Source: Marixanthomonas ophiurae
GTDB lineage: Bacteria; Bacteroidota; Bacteroidia; Flavobacteriales; Flavobacteriaceae
Assembly: GCF_003413745.1 (NCBI RefSeq)
Contig: NZ_QVID01000001.1
Coordinates: forward strand, 930,001-994,000
Reading direction: 5' to 3'
Length of the DNA: 64,000 nucleotides
Both the position numbers and the translations under genes were made by a program. This document shows, one piece after another, positions 8,282 to 16,998 of the stretch (its first letter is position 1; each line of letters begins with the position of its first letter). The notes beneath the pieces were generated by a model. The model did no database searches and was not told the DNA's origin. It saw only the letters and a program-made list of their open reading frames with translations.

Positions 8282-9421
8282 TTATTCCGGTATCGGCGGA
8301 GGTGTATTTCCACCCAAAAATGCTTTTAATTCTTCCACTTCTTGTAATGCAGTCCAGTTTTGCATGCCTTGTTTCCAGACTAGGGTGTCTTTATTAACGG
8401 TACGGTTGGCAAATAACGCACGTAGTTGTTCAAAACCTACCGGACCATTTTGTTGCCCGTTGCTGGCGTAGAAATACTGAACGGCTTTCGGCATAGGTGG
8501 TGGCATACTTCCGGCTTGTTGTTGCGGTTGTTGCATCTGTTGTTGTTCACCCATCTGAGGGTTCATCATGCCGCCCATTTGTTGTGCGAGGACGAAGCCC
8601 ATTCCCATGCCCATACCAGCACCAGCTGTTCCGCCTTCATTAGCAGCGGCTGCTTCAATAGCTTTCGCGGTTTTAAATTTGGTCAATTTATCCAGATCCA
8701 ATTTATCGATACGGCTGTACTCGAAGATTTCTTTTTTAAGGTCTTCTGGCATGGATACGTTTTCAATAAAGAATTTTTCTAAACCAATTCCGACGCTGTT
8801 AAATTCTGGCTTCATTACTTCTTTACACGTTTCAGAAAGTTCGGTGGTGTTGGCAGCGTAGAGTTCAATAGGTAAGTTTGCTTCGCCAACAGTATCAGTA
8901 AAACGAGTGGCGATTAAACTTTTTAGGTGTTCATTGATTTCAAAATTGGTAAAATTGTTATCTGTTCCTACAATATCGACAATAAACTTGCCTGGATCAT
9001 TAACTCGAAATGCATAAGTTCCGAAGGCTCTAATTTCAACCAACCCAAACCGGTCATCATTTAAGGTAATCGGGTTTTTAGTGCCCCATTTTTCATCGGT
9101 AAACAAATGGGTATTTACAAAATACACTTCAGCTTTAAAAGGACTGTCAAAACCGTATTTCCAACCTTTTAAGGTGGTTAAAATAGGTAGGTTTTTGGTG
9201 TTTAAGGTGTAGGTGCCGGCTTCAAAAACATCGGCTAGTTGTCCTTCGTTTATAAAAACAGCGGTCTGTCCTTCGCGTACAATAAGCTTGGCATTATTTT
9301 TAATTTCGTTTTGGTAGCGCTCAAAACGATGACAGATAGTATCGTCTGTATAATCTAGCCACTCGATGATGTCTATAAACTCGTGGCTCAGTTTTTCCTT
9401 GATTTTGTCGAATATGCCCAT
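8282..9421 (-). CDS. SPFH-domain protein with C-terminal GYF_2 domain (YdjI-like)
   Basis: A 379-residue protein often annotated as virion core protein. Residues from about 25 to 250 form an SPFH/band-7-like domain (for example NAKLIVREGQTAVFINEGQ and PITLNDDRFGLVEIRAFGTYAF). A Gly/Met/Gln/Pro-rich linker (GMGMGMGFVLAQQMGGMM, then QQQMQQPQQQ) follows, and then a GYF_2 domain (QYFYASNGQQNGPVGFEQL). SPFH proteins organise membrane domains; the Bacillus homologue YdjI helps bring PspA to stressed membranes. GYF_2 domains bind proline-rich peptides, and the protein's own linker and tail are proline-rich. A cloverleaf repeat separates it from the zinc-ribbon gene downstream, and no sign of prophage surrounds it. 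Confidence 0.8.
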   Translation of the reverse strand: MGIFDKIKEKLSHEFIDIIEWLDYTDDTICHRFERYQNEIKNNAKLIVREGQTAVFINEGQLADVFEAGTYTLNTKNLPILTTLKGWKYGFDSPFKAEVYFVNTHLFTDEKWGTKNPITLNDDRFGLVEIRAFGTYAFRVNDPGKFIVDIVGTDNNFTNFEINEHLKSLIATRFTDTVGEANLPIELYAANTTELSETCKEVMKPEFNSVGIGLEKFFIENVSMPEDLKKEIFEYSRIDKLDLDKLTKFKTAKAIEAAAANEGGTAGAGMGMGMGFVLAQQMGGMMNPQMGEQQQMQQPQQQAGSMPPPMPKAVQYFYASNGQQNGPVGFEQLRALFANRTVNKDTLVWKQGMQNWTALQEVEELKAFLGGNTPPPIPE

Positions 9422-9484
9422 TTGTTAGTTGTTTTTTAGTGAGTGATTGAAAGTTAAAGGTATAAAATTTAGCTGAATGGATTG

Positions 9485-10621
9485 TTAGTTATATCGCACC
9501 TTTCTTAATATCCTAATTGATTCCTTGTAAGCCTTATACACCTTTCCATTGGTTTCCTTTAAATAAGGTTTGGCTTCCAGTAATTTTTCTTTCGCATTTT
9601 TAAAATCGTTCAAGTAGCAGATTAAATAGGTTTCTGGTAGGTTTTGTAGGTCTTTTTCTTCAGAAGAATTAAGGCGCACATTCTTTTTTAGTTTTTTGAT
9701 CAACGTATTATTAGCATTATAAATATGATGTAACGTTTTTTTGTTGAATCGTGGTGGTTTAAAAATCATTTTGGAGTCAATATGATACGACCCGTTTTCC
9801 TGAAAAGTGATTACTACTTCTTCCAAGGGATAATGTTCTTGACGGTTGTTCAATCCTAAACTTACGTACTCTATTGTTTTAAAATAGTGGTCGGTTACTT
9901 CAATAGTTACTTCATCTAAAGCAGAATAGAACAATCTTACTTGTTCGTTAATCAATTCAATATCTAACCGAGAATAATAGGTTTCATTTTTTGCATGTTT
10001 GGTGTTGCCTGCCCAGCAAACCACAAATTGTTCTTTAAAAACTTTGTAGTGTGATTCGAGCTCGTCGTGGCGGTTATTCATAAAATCGATTACGCCGTCC
10101 AAAGTATGCTCAATGTTATTTTTCGCTTTGTTTTCAATGGACTTAACAATTTCAGAATTCACATCTTTAATCTTGATGTCAAAATCCTTAGGCATAGAGA
10201 TGCTTCCGTCTCGAAGAAAAATGCTACCGCCCCAATATTTCCAAATATTCTTCCGAAGTGAAGTAATTTCTCCTGTTGGCCGAATGGTGACCAACCCGAC
10301 CACCTTGTCTGGTGGCAGATGTGGAAACATTACATTTTCATAACTTATCAGCGGCGCATTTGTTAAATAGGCGTTCACTAAATTTTGAAGCTTGCTATCA
10401 TCAAAAAAATCAACGCCTCGTATTTCGTTCACTTCATCTTCCACACCCACCACGATAAACGAATTGTTTTTCGGGTTGCTGTTACTAAGTGCGCAAATGT
10501 GTTTTAAAAATTTCGCTTTTCCTTCTTTACTACCCAAATCAATCTTTCGCTTTTTATCATAGAAACTGCTCTCGTCATTATGTGCGAGTAAGTTTTTAAT
10601 AAGAAGTCGTTTGTTGATCAC
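9485..10621 (-). CDS. AlbA_2 (Schlafen-type) domain protein
   Basis: A 378-residue protein. The N-terminal part (about 10-140) has the AlbA_2 pattern: an acidic/aromatic start (ESSFYDKKRKIDL), KAKFLKHICALSN, then FIVVGVEDE and RGVDFFDD. The remainder is an alpha/beta region I cannot assign, with a lysine-rich C-terminus. AlbA_2 domains occur in transcription regulators and in Schlafen-like nucleases; here there is no ATPase or HTH, and the catalytic acidic residues of Schlafen nucleases cannot be confirmed by eye. The gene stands alone on the minus strand, followed by a cloverleaf repeat after its start side. A function in RNA or DNA binding is inference only. Confidence 0.65.
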   Translation of the reverse strand: MINKRLLIKNLLAHNDESSFYDKKRKIDLGSKEGKAKFLKHICALSNSNPKNNSFIVVGVEDEVNEIRGVDFFDDSKLQNLVNAYLTNAPLISYENVMFPHLPPDKVVGLVTIRPTGEITSLRKNIWKYWGGSIFLRDGSISMPKDFDIKIKDVNSEIVKSIENKAKNNIEHTLDGVIDFMNNRHDELESHYKVFKEQFVVCWAGNTKHAKNETYYSRLDIELINEQVRLFYSALDEVTIEVTDHYFKTIEYVSLGLNNRQEHYPLEEVVITFQENGSYHIDSKMIFKPPRFNKKTLHHIYNANNTLIKKLKKNVRLNSSEEKDLQNLPETYLICYLNDFKNAKEKLLEAKPYLKETNGKVYKAYKESIRILRKVRYN

Positions 10622-10667
10622 AGGGTAAAAAGTTATTGTTTACTATGTTATTGAGTTTTTAAGGGCT

Positions 10668-10800
10668 CTTCGATACATTTTTAAATGATGCTTTTCAAGC
10701 ATTATTTAAAACACTCAGAGACCGGCACATCTTAATGTTTAAAGGTGGCTGAGTGATTTATTATCAAAATGGAACATTTTGCTAATAAATTGTATCGAAG
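10668..10800. repeat. Cloverleaf repeat element, copy 2
   Basis: A 133-bp element with perfect 10-bp ends (CTTCGATACA / TGTATCGAAG). The side hairpins are at 10679-10711 (15-bp arms, one G-T pair, loop TTC) and 10756-10790 (ATTTATTA and CAAAATG, paired with small internal mismatches, loop GAA). The central hairpin keeps CACTCAG / CTGAGTG. Side-hairpin sequences differ entirely from copy 1 but the pairing is kept. Confidence 0.85.
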
Positions 10801-10806
10801 CTTAAA

Positions 10807-11568
10807 TTATACCGAAGTCTTATTTACAATCATACTTGACGATTGGTCTAAACACATTACCGTTAAATCGGCTATATTTACGTGTGGCGGTCTGGTTACA
10901 GCAAACCAAATAATATCCGCAATATCTTCCGGTTGCAACGGTGTGTAACCTTGATAGACCTTATCAGCTTTTTCGGTGTTGCCTTTATAACGCACTTCGC
11001 TGAACTCAGTTTCCACCAACCCCGGATTGATAGCACCAATTTTTATGCCTTTTCCGTTTAGGTCTAATCGCATTCCTTCGTTTATAGCTTCTACGGCGTG
11101 TTTACTGGCACAATACACATTTCCGGTAGGATAGACTTCTTTTCCAGCGGTAGAACCAATATTGATAATATGCCCAGACTTTCTGTCGATCATTTGCGGA
11201 AGAATCGCTTTGGTAACATACAACAATCCTTTTACATTAATATCAATCATCGCATCCCAATCATCCGTGTTTCCCTCATCAATCGGGTCTTTTCCGTGGG
11301 CATTTCCTGCGTTATTTATTAGAATATCGATTTTTGAAAATGCATCCGGTAGATCTTGAAGCTGTTCAAAAACGGTTTTTTTATGCCGAACGTCAAATTT
11401 AAGCGTGAGAACTTTTGTGATTTTTGAAAGCTCTTCTTGAAGTTTATCAAGTCGTTCTTGTCTTCTTCCACAGAGAATAACGTTCAATCCGTTTTTGGCA
11501 AAATTCTTAGCAATGGCGCGACCAATTCCTGAAGTAGCACCCGTAATTAAGGCAGTTTTATTTTTCAT
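10807..11568 (-). CDS. Short-chain dehydrogenase/reductase (YdfG-like)
   Basis: A 253-residue classical SDR oxidoreductase with the cofactor motif TGATSGIG (9-16), the NNAG motif and the catalytic Ser-Tyr-Lys set (GSTAGKEVYPTGNVYCASK). An Arg-Arg-rich stretch after beta-2 (CGRRQERL) favours NADPH. The closest characterised relatives oxidise L-allo-threonine, serine and 3-hydroxy acids (YdfG), but the substrate cannot be settled from sequence. The gene stands alone; a cloverleaf repeat touches its 3' side. Confidence 0.9.
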   Translation of the reverse strand: MKNKTALITGATSGIGRAIAKNFAKNGLNVILCGRRQERLDKLQEELSKITKVLTLKFDVRHKKTVFEQLQDLPDAFSKIDILINNAGNAHGKDPIDEGNTDDWDAMIDINVKGLLYVTKAILPQMIDRKSGHIINIGSTAGKEVYPTGNVYCASKHAVEAINEGMRLDLNGKGIKIGAINPGLVETEFSEVRYKGNTEKADKVYQGYTPLQPEDIADIIWFAVTRPPHVNIADLTVMCLDQSSSMIVNKTSV

Positions 11569-11710
11569 TCTATAGTTTTCATTAAAAATAGAACTTCTGC
11601 TGCTTTTATTAAAGTTAAGATAGGGTTAATTGCCAAGTTAAACCATGTTAATTCCTCCGAAAGAGCTATAGTAACTAGCTACATTAGTGGTAACCAAAAA
11701 CAAATTAACT

Positions 11711-12130
11711 ATGAAATCTTACATAAAAACAAGTTTACTTATTGCTGTTACAGCCTTATTTATTAGCTGTAGTAGTAACAATAATATATTTGGAGGAAAC
11801 AATAATGCTTCAAATGCAGAATCTACTAATGAAACAGAAGTCACTAACAACGACAAAGAAACTGAAACTCAAAAAACTGACGGTGCTATAATGGGAAGTG
11901 TAATTGCTCCTAATTCTGAAGTGTCAATTGTTGCGACAAATTCTGAAGAAAAAATTATAGGAACCACAAATGACGTCGGCGAATTTTTTATCACAGGATT
12001 TCCAGCAGGAAATTATACTGTGAAAATAAAAACCGAAGACAATAAATTAGCTGAACAAACTTTTGAAAACGTTGAAGTACGTATTGGTGAAGTAACCGCT
12101 TTAGGTACTGTTACGGTAGCTTCAAACTAA
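11711..12130 (+). CDS. Small lipoprotein with carboxypeptidase-regulatory-like domain
   Basis: The frame is open from 11687, but the lipoprotein signal MKSYIKTSLLIAVTALFISC fixes the start at 11711 (Cys20). A low-complexity Asn/Thr/Glu-rich linker follows (about 24-58), and then a single beta-sandwich domain (GAIMGSVIAPNSEVSIVA, then GEFFITGFPAGNYTVKI). This resembles the CarboxypepD_reg/Cna-B-like domains often found at the N-terminus of TonB receptors. Here it stands alone, 139 residues in all. It probably sits in the outer membrane or periplasm; its role is unknown. A clear terminator follows. Confidence 0.75.
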   Translation: MKSYIKTSLLIAVTALFISCSSNNNIFGGNNNASNAESTNETEVTNNDKETETQKTDGAIMGSVIAPNSEVSIVATNSEEKIIGTTNDVGEFFITGFPAGNYTVKIKTEDNKLAEQTFENVEVRIGEVTALGTVTVASN

Positions 12131-12155
12131 TGTTTTTACGTTATAAAACTTTAAC

Positions 12156-12193
12156 AGCACTGTAACTTTATTTTAAGAAACAGTGCTTTTTTT
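12156..12193 (+). terminator. Terminator after small lipoprotein gene
   Basis: AGCACTGT (12156-12163) pairs with ACAGTGCT (12180-12187) and is followed by a run of seven T. It separates the lipoprotein gene from the moxR/bat operon. Confidence 0.8.
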
Positions 12194-12305
12194 GTATCGT
12201 CTATTAAGATGAATTTTTTAACCCTTTATTAACAGCCTTTTTAGCAATAATTATACAATTTGCGAGACTGTATATAGAAACGTTTACTATTTGAAATTTT
12301 AAAGT

Positions 12306-13310
12306 ATGGATCAAACAGATACTGCCTTGGATATTGGCGCGCTAAATGAAAAAATTGAAAAGGAAAGTGCATTTGTAAACATCCTTTCCATGGAAATGAA
12401 CAAAGTAATTGTTGGCCAAAAACATATGGTCGAGCGATTACTTATTGGTCTTTTAGGCCAAGGACACATATTATTGGAAGGTGTTCCTGGTTTGGCAAAA
12501 ACATTAGCTATTAATACACTTTCAAAAGCCGTTCACGGAAGCTTTAGCCGAATACAATTTACACCCGACTTACTTCCTGCCGATGTTGTGGGTACGATGA
12601 TATACAACATGAAGGTGAACGATTTCAGCATTAAAAAAGGGCCAATTTTCGCCAATTTTGTGTTAGCAGATGAGATTAACCGGGCACCGGCAAAAGTGCA
12701 ATCTGCTCTTTTAGAGGCGATGCAGGAAAAGCAAGTGACTATTGGGGAAGAAACTTTTATCTTGGATAAGCCATTTTTGGTAATGGCAACTCAAAACCCG
12801 ATTGAACAGGAAGGAACTTATCCGTTACCAGAAGCTCAGGTTGACCGTTTTATGCTTAAAACAGTTATAAATTATCCTAAGATTACCGAAGAGCAGCTAA
12901 TTATGCGTCAAAATCTTAAAGGTGGTTTTGAAAAAGTAAATCCTGTTGTTTCCATAGAGCAAATTTTACGTGCTCAGCAAGCCGCTCGGGAAGTATATAT
13001 GGACGAAAAGATTGAAAAGTATATTCTCGACATTATTTTCGCAACAAGAAATCCTGAAAATTACAAATTGGACGACTTAAAGCATCTAATTGGTTTTGGA
13101 GCTTCTCCTCGTGGTAGTATAAATTTGGCAGTTGCTTCAAAGTGTTATGCGTTTATTAAACAAAGAGGGTATGTAATTCCAGAAGATGTTCGCGCCGTGG
13201 TTCACGATGTATTACGTCACCGTATCGGGATTACTTACGAAGCCGAAGCAGAAAATATTACTTCAGAAGATATCATTAACAAAATTGTAAATGTAATCGA
13301 GGTACCATAA
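12306..13310 (+). CDS. MoxR-family AAA+ ATPase (first gene of bat operon)
   Basis: A 334-residue MoxR chaperone-like ATPase with Walker A GVPGLAKT (59-66), Walker B VLADEINRAP, sensor 1 MATQNPIEQEGTYPLPEAQ, and a C-terminal lid (GASPRGSINLAVASK). MoxR ATPases act with von Willebrand factor A (VWA) proteins, here the BatA and BatB encoded downstream, probably remodelling them or their targets. It is the first of eight genes in one orientation. The 98-bp gap to the DUF58 gene holds a CAGTNNG repeat block. Confidence 0.95.
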   Translation: MDQTDTALDIGALNEKIEKESAFVNILSMEMNKVIVGQKHMVERLLIGLLGQGHILLEGVPGLAKTLAINTLSKAVHGSFSRIQFTPDLLPADVVGTMIYNMKVNDFSIKKGPIFANFVLADEINRAPAKVQSALLEAMQEKQVTIGEETFILDKPFLVMATQNPIEQEGTYPLPEAQVDRFMLKTVINYPKITEEQLIMRQNLKGGFEKVNPVVSIEQILRAQQAAREVYMDEKIEKYILDIIFATRNPENYKLDDLKHLIGFGASPRGSINLAVASKCYAFIKQRGYVIPEDVRAVVHDVLRHRIGITYEAEAENITSEDIINKIVNVIEVP

Positions 13311-13315
13311 AAACA

Positions 13316-13404
13316 GTACGCAGTAAGCAGTGGTCAGTATGCAGTTTTGTTGTCTGACTACTGTTTTTTACTGCTCCCACTACTTATTGAATATTGACTA
13401 CTGG
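13316..13404. repeat. 7-bp CAGTNNG repeat block with inverted partner
   Basis: Five head-to-tail heptamers begin CAGT (cagtacg, cagtaag, cagtggt, cagtatg, cagtttt; 13316-13350). They are followed by opposite-strand ACTG/ACTACTG units up to about 13404, so the block can fold back. It fills nearly the whole moxR-DUF58 spacer, up to 5 bp before the ATG at 13409. Confidence 0.7.
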
Positions 13405-13408
13405 AATA

Positions 13409-14275
13409 ATGGATACAAAAGAACTTCTTAAAAAAGTACGAAAAATCGAAATCAAAACGCGTCGGTTAAGCGATCACGTTTTTGGTGGCGAGTATCACAG
13501 TACGTTTAAAGGTCGCGGGATGACCTTTAGCGAAGTGCGTCAATATCAGTTTGGTGATGATGTACGAAGTATTGATTGGAATGTGACCGCTCGTTATAAC
13601 GAACCCTTTGTAAAAGTTTTTGAAGAAGAGCGCGAACTTACGTTAATGCTTGTGGCAGATATTAGTGGCTCAGAGTTTTTCGGTACAGACTCACAATTTA
13701 AAAACGAAATTATTACTGAAATCGCTGCAACGCTTGCTTTTTCGGCACTTCAAAATAATGATAAAATAGGATTGATTCTTTTTTCAGATGAAATTGAACT
13801 CTTTATTCCACCGAAAAAAGGAAAATCGCATGTATTACGTTTGATTAGGGAATTGCTTGAGTTTAAACCAAAAAGTGAAAAAACAGATTTATCGCAGGCT
13901 TTAAAATATCTAACCAACGTAATGAAAAAGAAAGCCATTGTTTTTGTGCTTTCTGACTTTATTACAGATAATTATAAAGACACGCTAAGGATTGTAGCTA
14001 GAAAACATGACGTAACAGGAATTCGGGTGTATGACAAACGCGAAGAAGAAATACCGAATCTTGGAATGGTACAAATGCAAGATGCGGAAACGGGTGAACT
14101 CATGTTGGTAAATACCAATGCAAAATCTGTTAGAACAAATTACAATAAGTATTATCGAGAACGTGTGGATTATTTTCAAGAATCGTTTACCAAAAGTGGC
14201 GCCGGCGCATTAAGTTGTCGCGTGGATGAAAGCTACGTAAAAAAATTACTGGGTTATTTTAAACACAGAGCATAA
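13409..14275 (+). CDS. DUF58 domain protein of the bat operon
   Basis: A 288-residue DUF58 protein. It contains the family hallmark GDDVRSIDWNVTAR and a VWA-like fold with a degenerate metal site (LMLVADISGSEFFG). DUF58 proteins nearly always accompany MoxR and are thought to link the ATPase to the membrane VWA proteins. The frame is open from a TTG at 13394, but MDTKELLKKVRKIEIKTRR at 13409 is the usual start, just outside the repeat block. The next gene's signal-peptide start is at 14324, 48 bp on. Confidence 0.92.
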   Translation: MDTKELLKKVRKIEIKTRRLSDHVFGGEYHSTFKGRGMTFSEVRQYQFGDDVRSIDWNVTARYNEPFVKVFEEERELTLMLVADISGSEFFGTDSQFKNEIITEIAATLAFSALQNNDKIGLILFSDEIELFIPPKKGKSHVLRLIRELLEFKPKSEKTDLSQALKYLTNVMKKKAIVFVLSDFITDNYKDTLRIVARKHDVTGIRVYDKREEEIPNLGMVQMQDAETGELMLVNTNAKSVRTNYNKYYRERVDYFQESFTKSGAGALSCRVDESYVKKLLGYFKHRA

Positions 14276-14323
14276 AATATAATGAAGGAGAGTACTGAAC
14301 ATACTAATTTTTTGTCTTTGAAA

Positions 14324-15961
14324 ATGAAACAGCGATACCTTTTTGTCACTGTTCTTTTTTTCCTTTTCTCTTTTGCAGGATTTTCTCAAGTAAAATCGTC
14401 GATCGACTCTACTTCCATTAAAATTGGGGAAGAAATTGTTTATAGCATTCAGGTGGAAGCAGACTCCACTGATTTGGTTGTTTTTCCCGAAGGACAAACC
14501 TTTACACCTTTAGAAGTAATCGAGTCGTATAAAATCGATACTACTTTTGAGCAGGCAAAGTACCGCTTAATCAAAAAATACGGTCTTACACAGTTCGATT
14601 CAGGACGTTATACGATTCCGCAACAACAAGTGGTTATTAACGATAAGCGATTTGGAACCGATTCTGTTTCAGTCGAAGTTCGTGATGTTGCCGTCGATAC
14701 GACCAAACAGAAGATGTTTGATATAAAACCTGCTATAGAGGTAGATGAGCCGCCTTTAGATCTTAAAACATTATTGTTATGGCTTATTTCCATCGTAATT
14801 GTTTTAGCGATTGTGGGGTATATTTTATTCCGAAGAAAAAAATTAAAAGATGCCAAAGAAGAACAGTTGCCGCCTTATGAAGAAGCAATTACAGCTTTGC
14901 ATACGCTTGATAGTTCTACGTATCTAAAGGAAAACAAACCCAAAGAATATTACTCGCATTTAACTGAAATTGTAAAACGCTACTTAGACCGAGAAGTTGA
15001 TGAAACCGCTTTGGAAAGCACTTCAGATGAATTGATTGCTCGTTTACAGCTACATAAGGATTCTGGTAATTTCGAATTTAGCAATGAAACCATAAAAAGA
15101 CTCGACGCTATTTTAAAGCGAGCCGATTTGGTAAAATTCGCCAAAATGTATCAGGCCGAAGGACAAGCCTCGTCTGACCGGAAAACCATTGAAGAAATTA
15201 TAAACGAAACCAAAGAGGTAATCCCCGAACCCACCGAAGAAGAATTACAGGAAAACGCCGAATATCAAGAAGCACAACGTAAAAAGCGTATCCGTAGAAA
15301 ATGGGCATATGGTGCTTTGGGTCTATTGGGGGTTGTTCTTATTGCCGGTGCTGTTTATGGAGGTGTAAAAGGATTTGATGACCTTAAAGATGCCGTAATT
15401 GGCAATGAAATACGCGATTTGGCCGAAAGCCGATGGATAAAAAGTGAATACGGAGATCCTGCTATTATCATAGAAACCCCAGAAGTTCTAATACGAACTG
15501 ATATTGAGGTTCCAGAGTCACAAAATATGCGCGTTGCCAATGCAAGTGTGTTTACGGAAGGTGAAATTACCGATCCGTTATACGTTTGGTTAAATACAAC
15601 GATGCTAAAACAATCTTCGCAAGGACAACAAGAAGGACAAGCAGAAGCCGATTTAGAAGCATTAATGGATGAAGCCTTAACCAACCTTGAAAAACGGGGC
15701 GCTAAAAATATGCTGGTAAAACGTGAAAGTTTTGAAACCGAAAAAGGCATTACGGGCTTAAAAGCTTATGGAAAATTTAATGTACAAGTATCCGACGATA
15801 AAGTATTGACAAATGCTAGTAACTACGAGTTGTTATTGTTTGCTCAAAAAGGCGGTATACAACAAGTGCTAGTCGTGTATCAAGAAGACGATGGCCGTTT
15901 TGCTGAAGATGTAAAAAACAGAATAATTAATTCTGTAGAACTTGAAATTTCAGAAAAATAA
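14324..15961 (+). CDS. BatD-like/DUF4381-type membrane protein of the bat operon
   Basis: A 545-residue protein; the chosen start gives a signal peptide (MKQRYLFVTVLFFLFSFAGFSQ), whereas the upstream ATG at 14282 would only add a polar tail. The order is a periplasmic beta-sandwich like a short BatD domain, a membrane helix (about 148-168), and a cytoplasmic helical DUF4381-like region (PPYEEAITALHTLDSS and KEYYSHLTEIVKRYLD). A second membrane helix (about 330-350) and a C-terminal domain that I do not recognise follow. Its stop overlaps the next start by one base (TAATG). It is typical of Bacteroidota bat operons; its exact role is unknown. Confidence 0.75.
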   Translation: MKQRYLFVTVLFFLFSFAGFSQVKSSIDSTSIKIGEEIVYSIQVEADSTDLVVFPEGQTFTPLEVIESYKIDTTFEQAKYRLIKKYGLTQFDSGRYTIPQQQVVINDKRFGTDSVSVEVRDVAVDTTKQKMFDIKPAIEVDEPPLDLKTLLLWLISIVIVLAIVGYILFRRKKLKDAKEEQLPPYEEAITALHTLDSSTYLKENKPKEYYSHLTEIVKRYLDREVDETALESTSDELIARLQLHKDSGNFEFSNETIKRLDAILKRADLVKFAKMYQAEGQASSDRKTIEEIINETKEVIPEPTEEELQENAEYQEAQRKKRIRRKWAYGALGLLGVVLIAGAVYGGVKGFDDLKDAVIGNEIRDLAESRWIKSEYGDPAIIIETPEVLIRTDIEVPESQNMRVANASVFTEGEITDPLYVWLNTTMLKQSSQGQQEGQAEADLEALMDEALTNLEKRGAKNMLVKRESFETEKGITGLKAYGKFNVQVSDDKVLTNASNYELLLFAQKGGIQQVLVVYQEDDGRFAEDVKNRIINSVELEISEK

Positions 15962-16965
15962 TGTTTGAAAATTTTGAATTTGTAAACCCTATTTTTTTCT
16001 GGTTGCTGTTAGCACTTCCGGTGTTAATTGCATGGTATCTATGGAAACGGAATAAACAAACCGCTACCTTAAAAATTTCCAGTGTAAAAGGCTTTAAAAG
16101 TGGGAAAAACTGGATAGCAAGACTGAAACCTTTGTTGTTTGTCCTACGTTTATTGGCTTTGGCAGCAATAATTGTAGCCTTGGCACGTCCCAGAACAGTT
16201 GATGAATCTACACGTATTAAAACGACAAAAGGAATTGATATTGTGATGGCGATTGATGTTTCAGCAAGTATGCTGGCGCGTGATTTAAAACCAAACCGAC
16301 TTGAAGCATTAAAAACTGTAGCAGCCCGTTTTATACAAGCCCGACCAAACGATCGTATTGGCTTAGTAGAATATGCTGGCGAAAGTTATACTAAAAACCC
16401 GCTCACTAGTGATAAAACTGTTGTGTTGTCGTCTTTAAAAAGCATGGAGTACAATACCGTTATTGAAGGCGGAACCGCAATTGGGATGGGGCTAGGTACA
16501 GCTGTAAACCGATTAAAAGAAAGCCGAGCAAAGAGTAAAGTGATTATTTTATTAACCGATGGTGTAAACAATAGCGGATTTATAGACCCTAAAATTGCAA
16601 GTGAATTAGCAGTCGAGTTTGGTATTAAAGTATACACCATTGGTTTGGGAACAAACGGCTTGGCCATGTCGCCAATTGGTTTGCGACCTAACGGTAGTTT
16701 TCAATATGGAAGTATTCAAGTTGAAATTGATGAAGAATTATTAAAAAAAATAGCTCAAACCACCGGAGGACAATATTTTAGAGCTACCAGTACCACAAAG
16801 TTGAACGAGATTTATAACGAAATCAATAAACTGGAAAAAACAGATATTGAAGAATTTAAATACACCAATTACGAAGAAATGTTTCGTCCTTTAATATTCC
16901 TAGCTTTGGGATTATTATTGATAGAATTATTACTTAGATATACGGTGTTTAGGAGTTTTATTTAA
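15961..16965 (+). CDS. batA: VWA-domain membrane protein BatA
   Basis: A 334-residue protein with two N-terminal membrane helices (about 8-25 and 58-75), a VWA domain with an intact metal-binding MIDAS motif (DVSAS in VMAIDVSASML), the threonine/aspartate loops (LTDGVNN), and a C-terminal membrane helix. BatA was first described in the Bacteroides aerotolerance operon, although in later work in other bacteria the phenotype points more to envelope stress. It follows the previous gene with a 1-bp overlap and is followed by the paralogue BatB. Confidence 0.9.
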   Translation: MFENFEFVNPIFFWLLLALPVLIAWYLWKRNKQTATLKISSVKGFKSGKNWIARLKPLLFVLRLLALAAIIVALARPRTVDESTRIKTTKGIDIVMAIDVSASMLARDLKPNRLEALKTVAARFIQARPNDRIGLVEYAGESYTKNPLTSDKTVVLSSLKSMEYNTVIEGGTAIGMGLGTAVNRLKESRAKSKVIILLTDGVNNSGFIDPKIASELAVEFGIKVYTIGLGTNGLAMSPIGLRPNGSFQYGSIQVEIDEELLKKIAQTTGGQYFRATSTTKLNEIYNEINKLEKTDIEEFKYTNYEEMFRPLIFLALGLLLIELLLRYTVFRSFI

Positions 16966-16978
16966 AAATTAAAAAAGA

Positions 16979-16998
16979 TTCCTGCTTGTGCAGGAAAT
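16979..16998. repeat. Short palindrome ATTCCTGC-TTGT-GCAGGAAT-type upstream of batB
   Basis: The sequence attcctgcttgtgcaggaaat contains TTCCTGC / GCAGGAA arms around TTGT. It occupies the batA-batB spacer and ends at the batB start codon region, so AGGAA sits directly before ATG 16997. It looks like a common flavobacterial short repeat inserted within the operon. Confidence 0.65.

Noticed and set aside
8282-9421. A virion core protein as evidence of a prophage
   Set aside because: The SPFH and GYF_2 domains explain the protein, and no structural, integrase or lysis genes are nearby.
13316-13404. The heptamer block as a CRISPR array
   Set aside because: The units are 7 bp with no unique spacers and partly reversed, unlike CRISPR.
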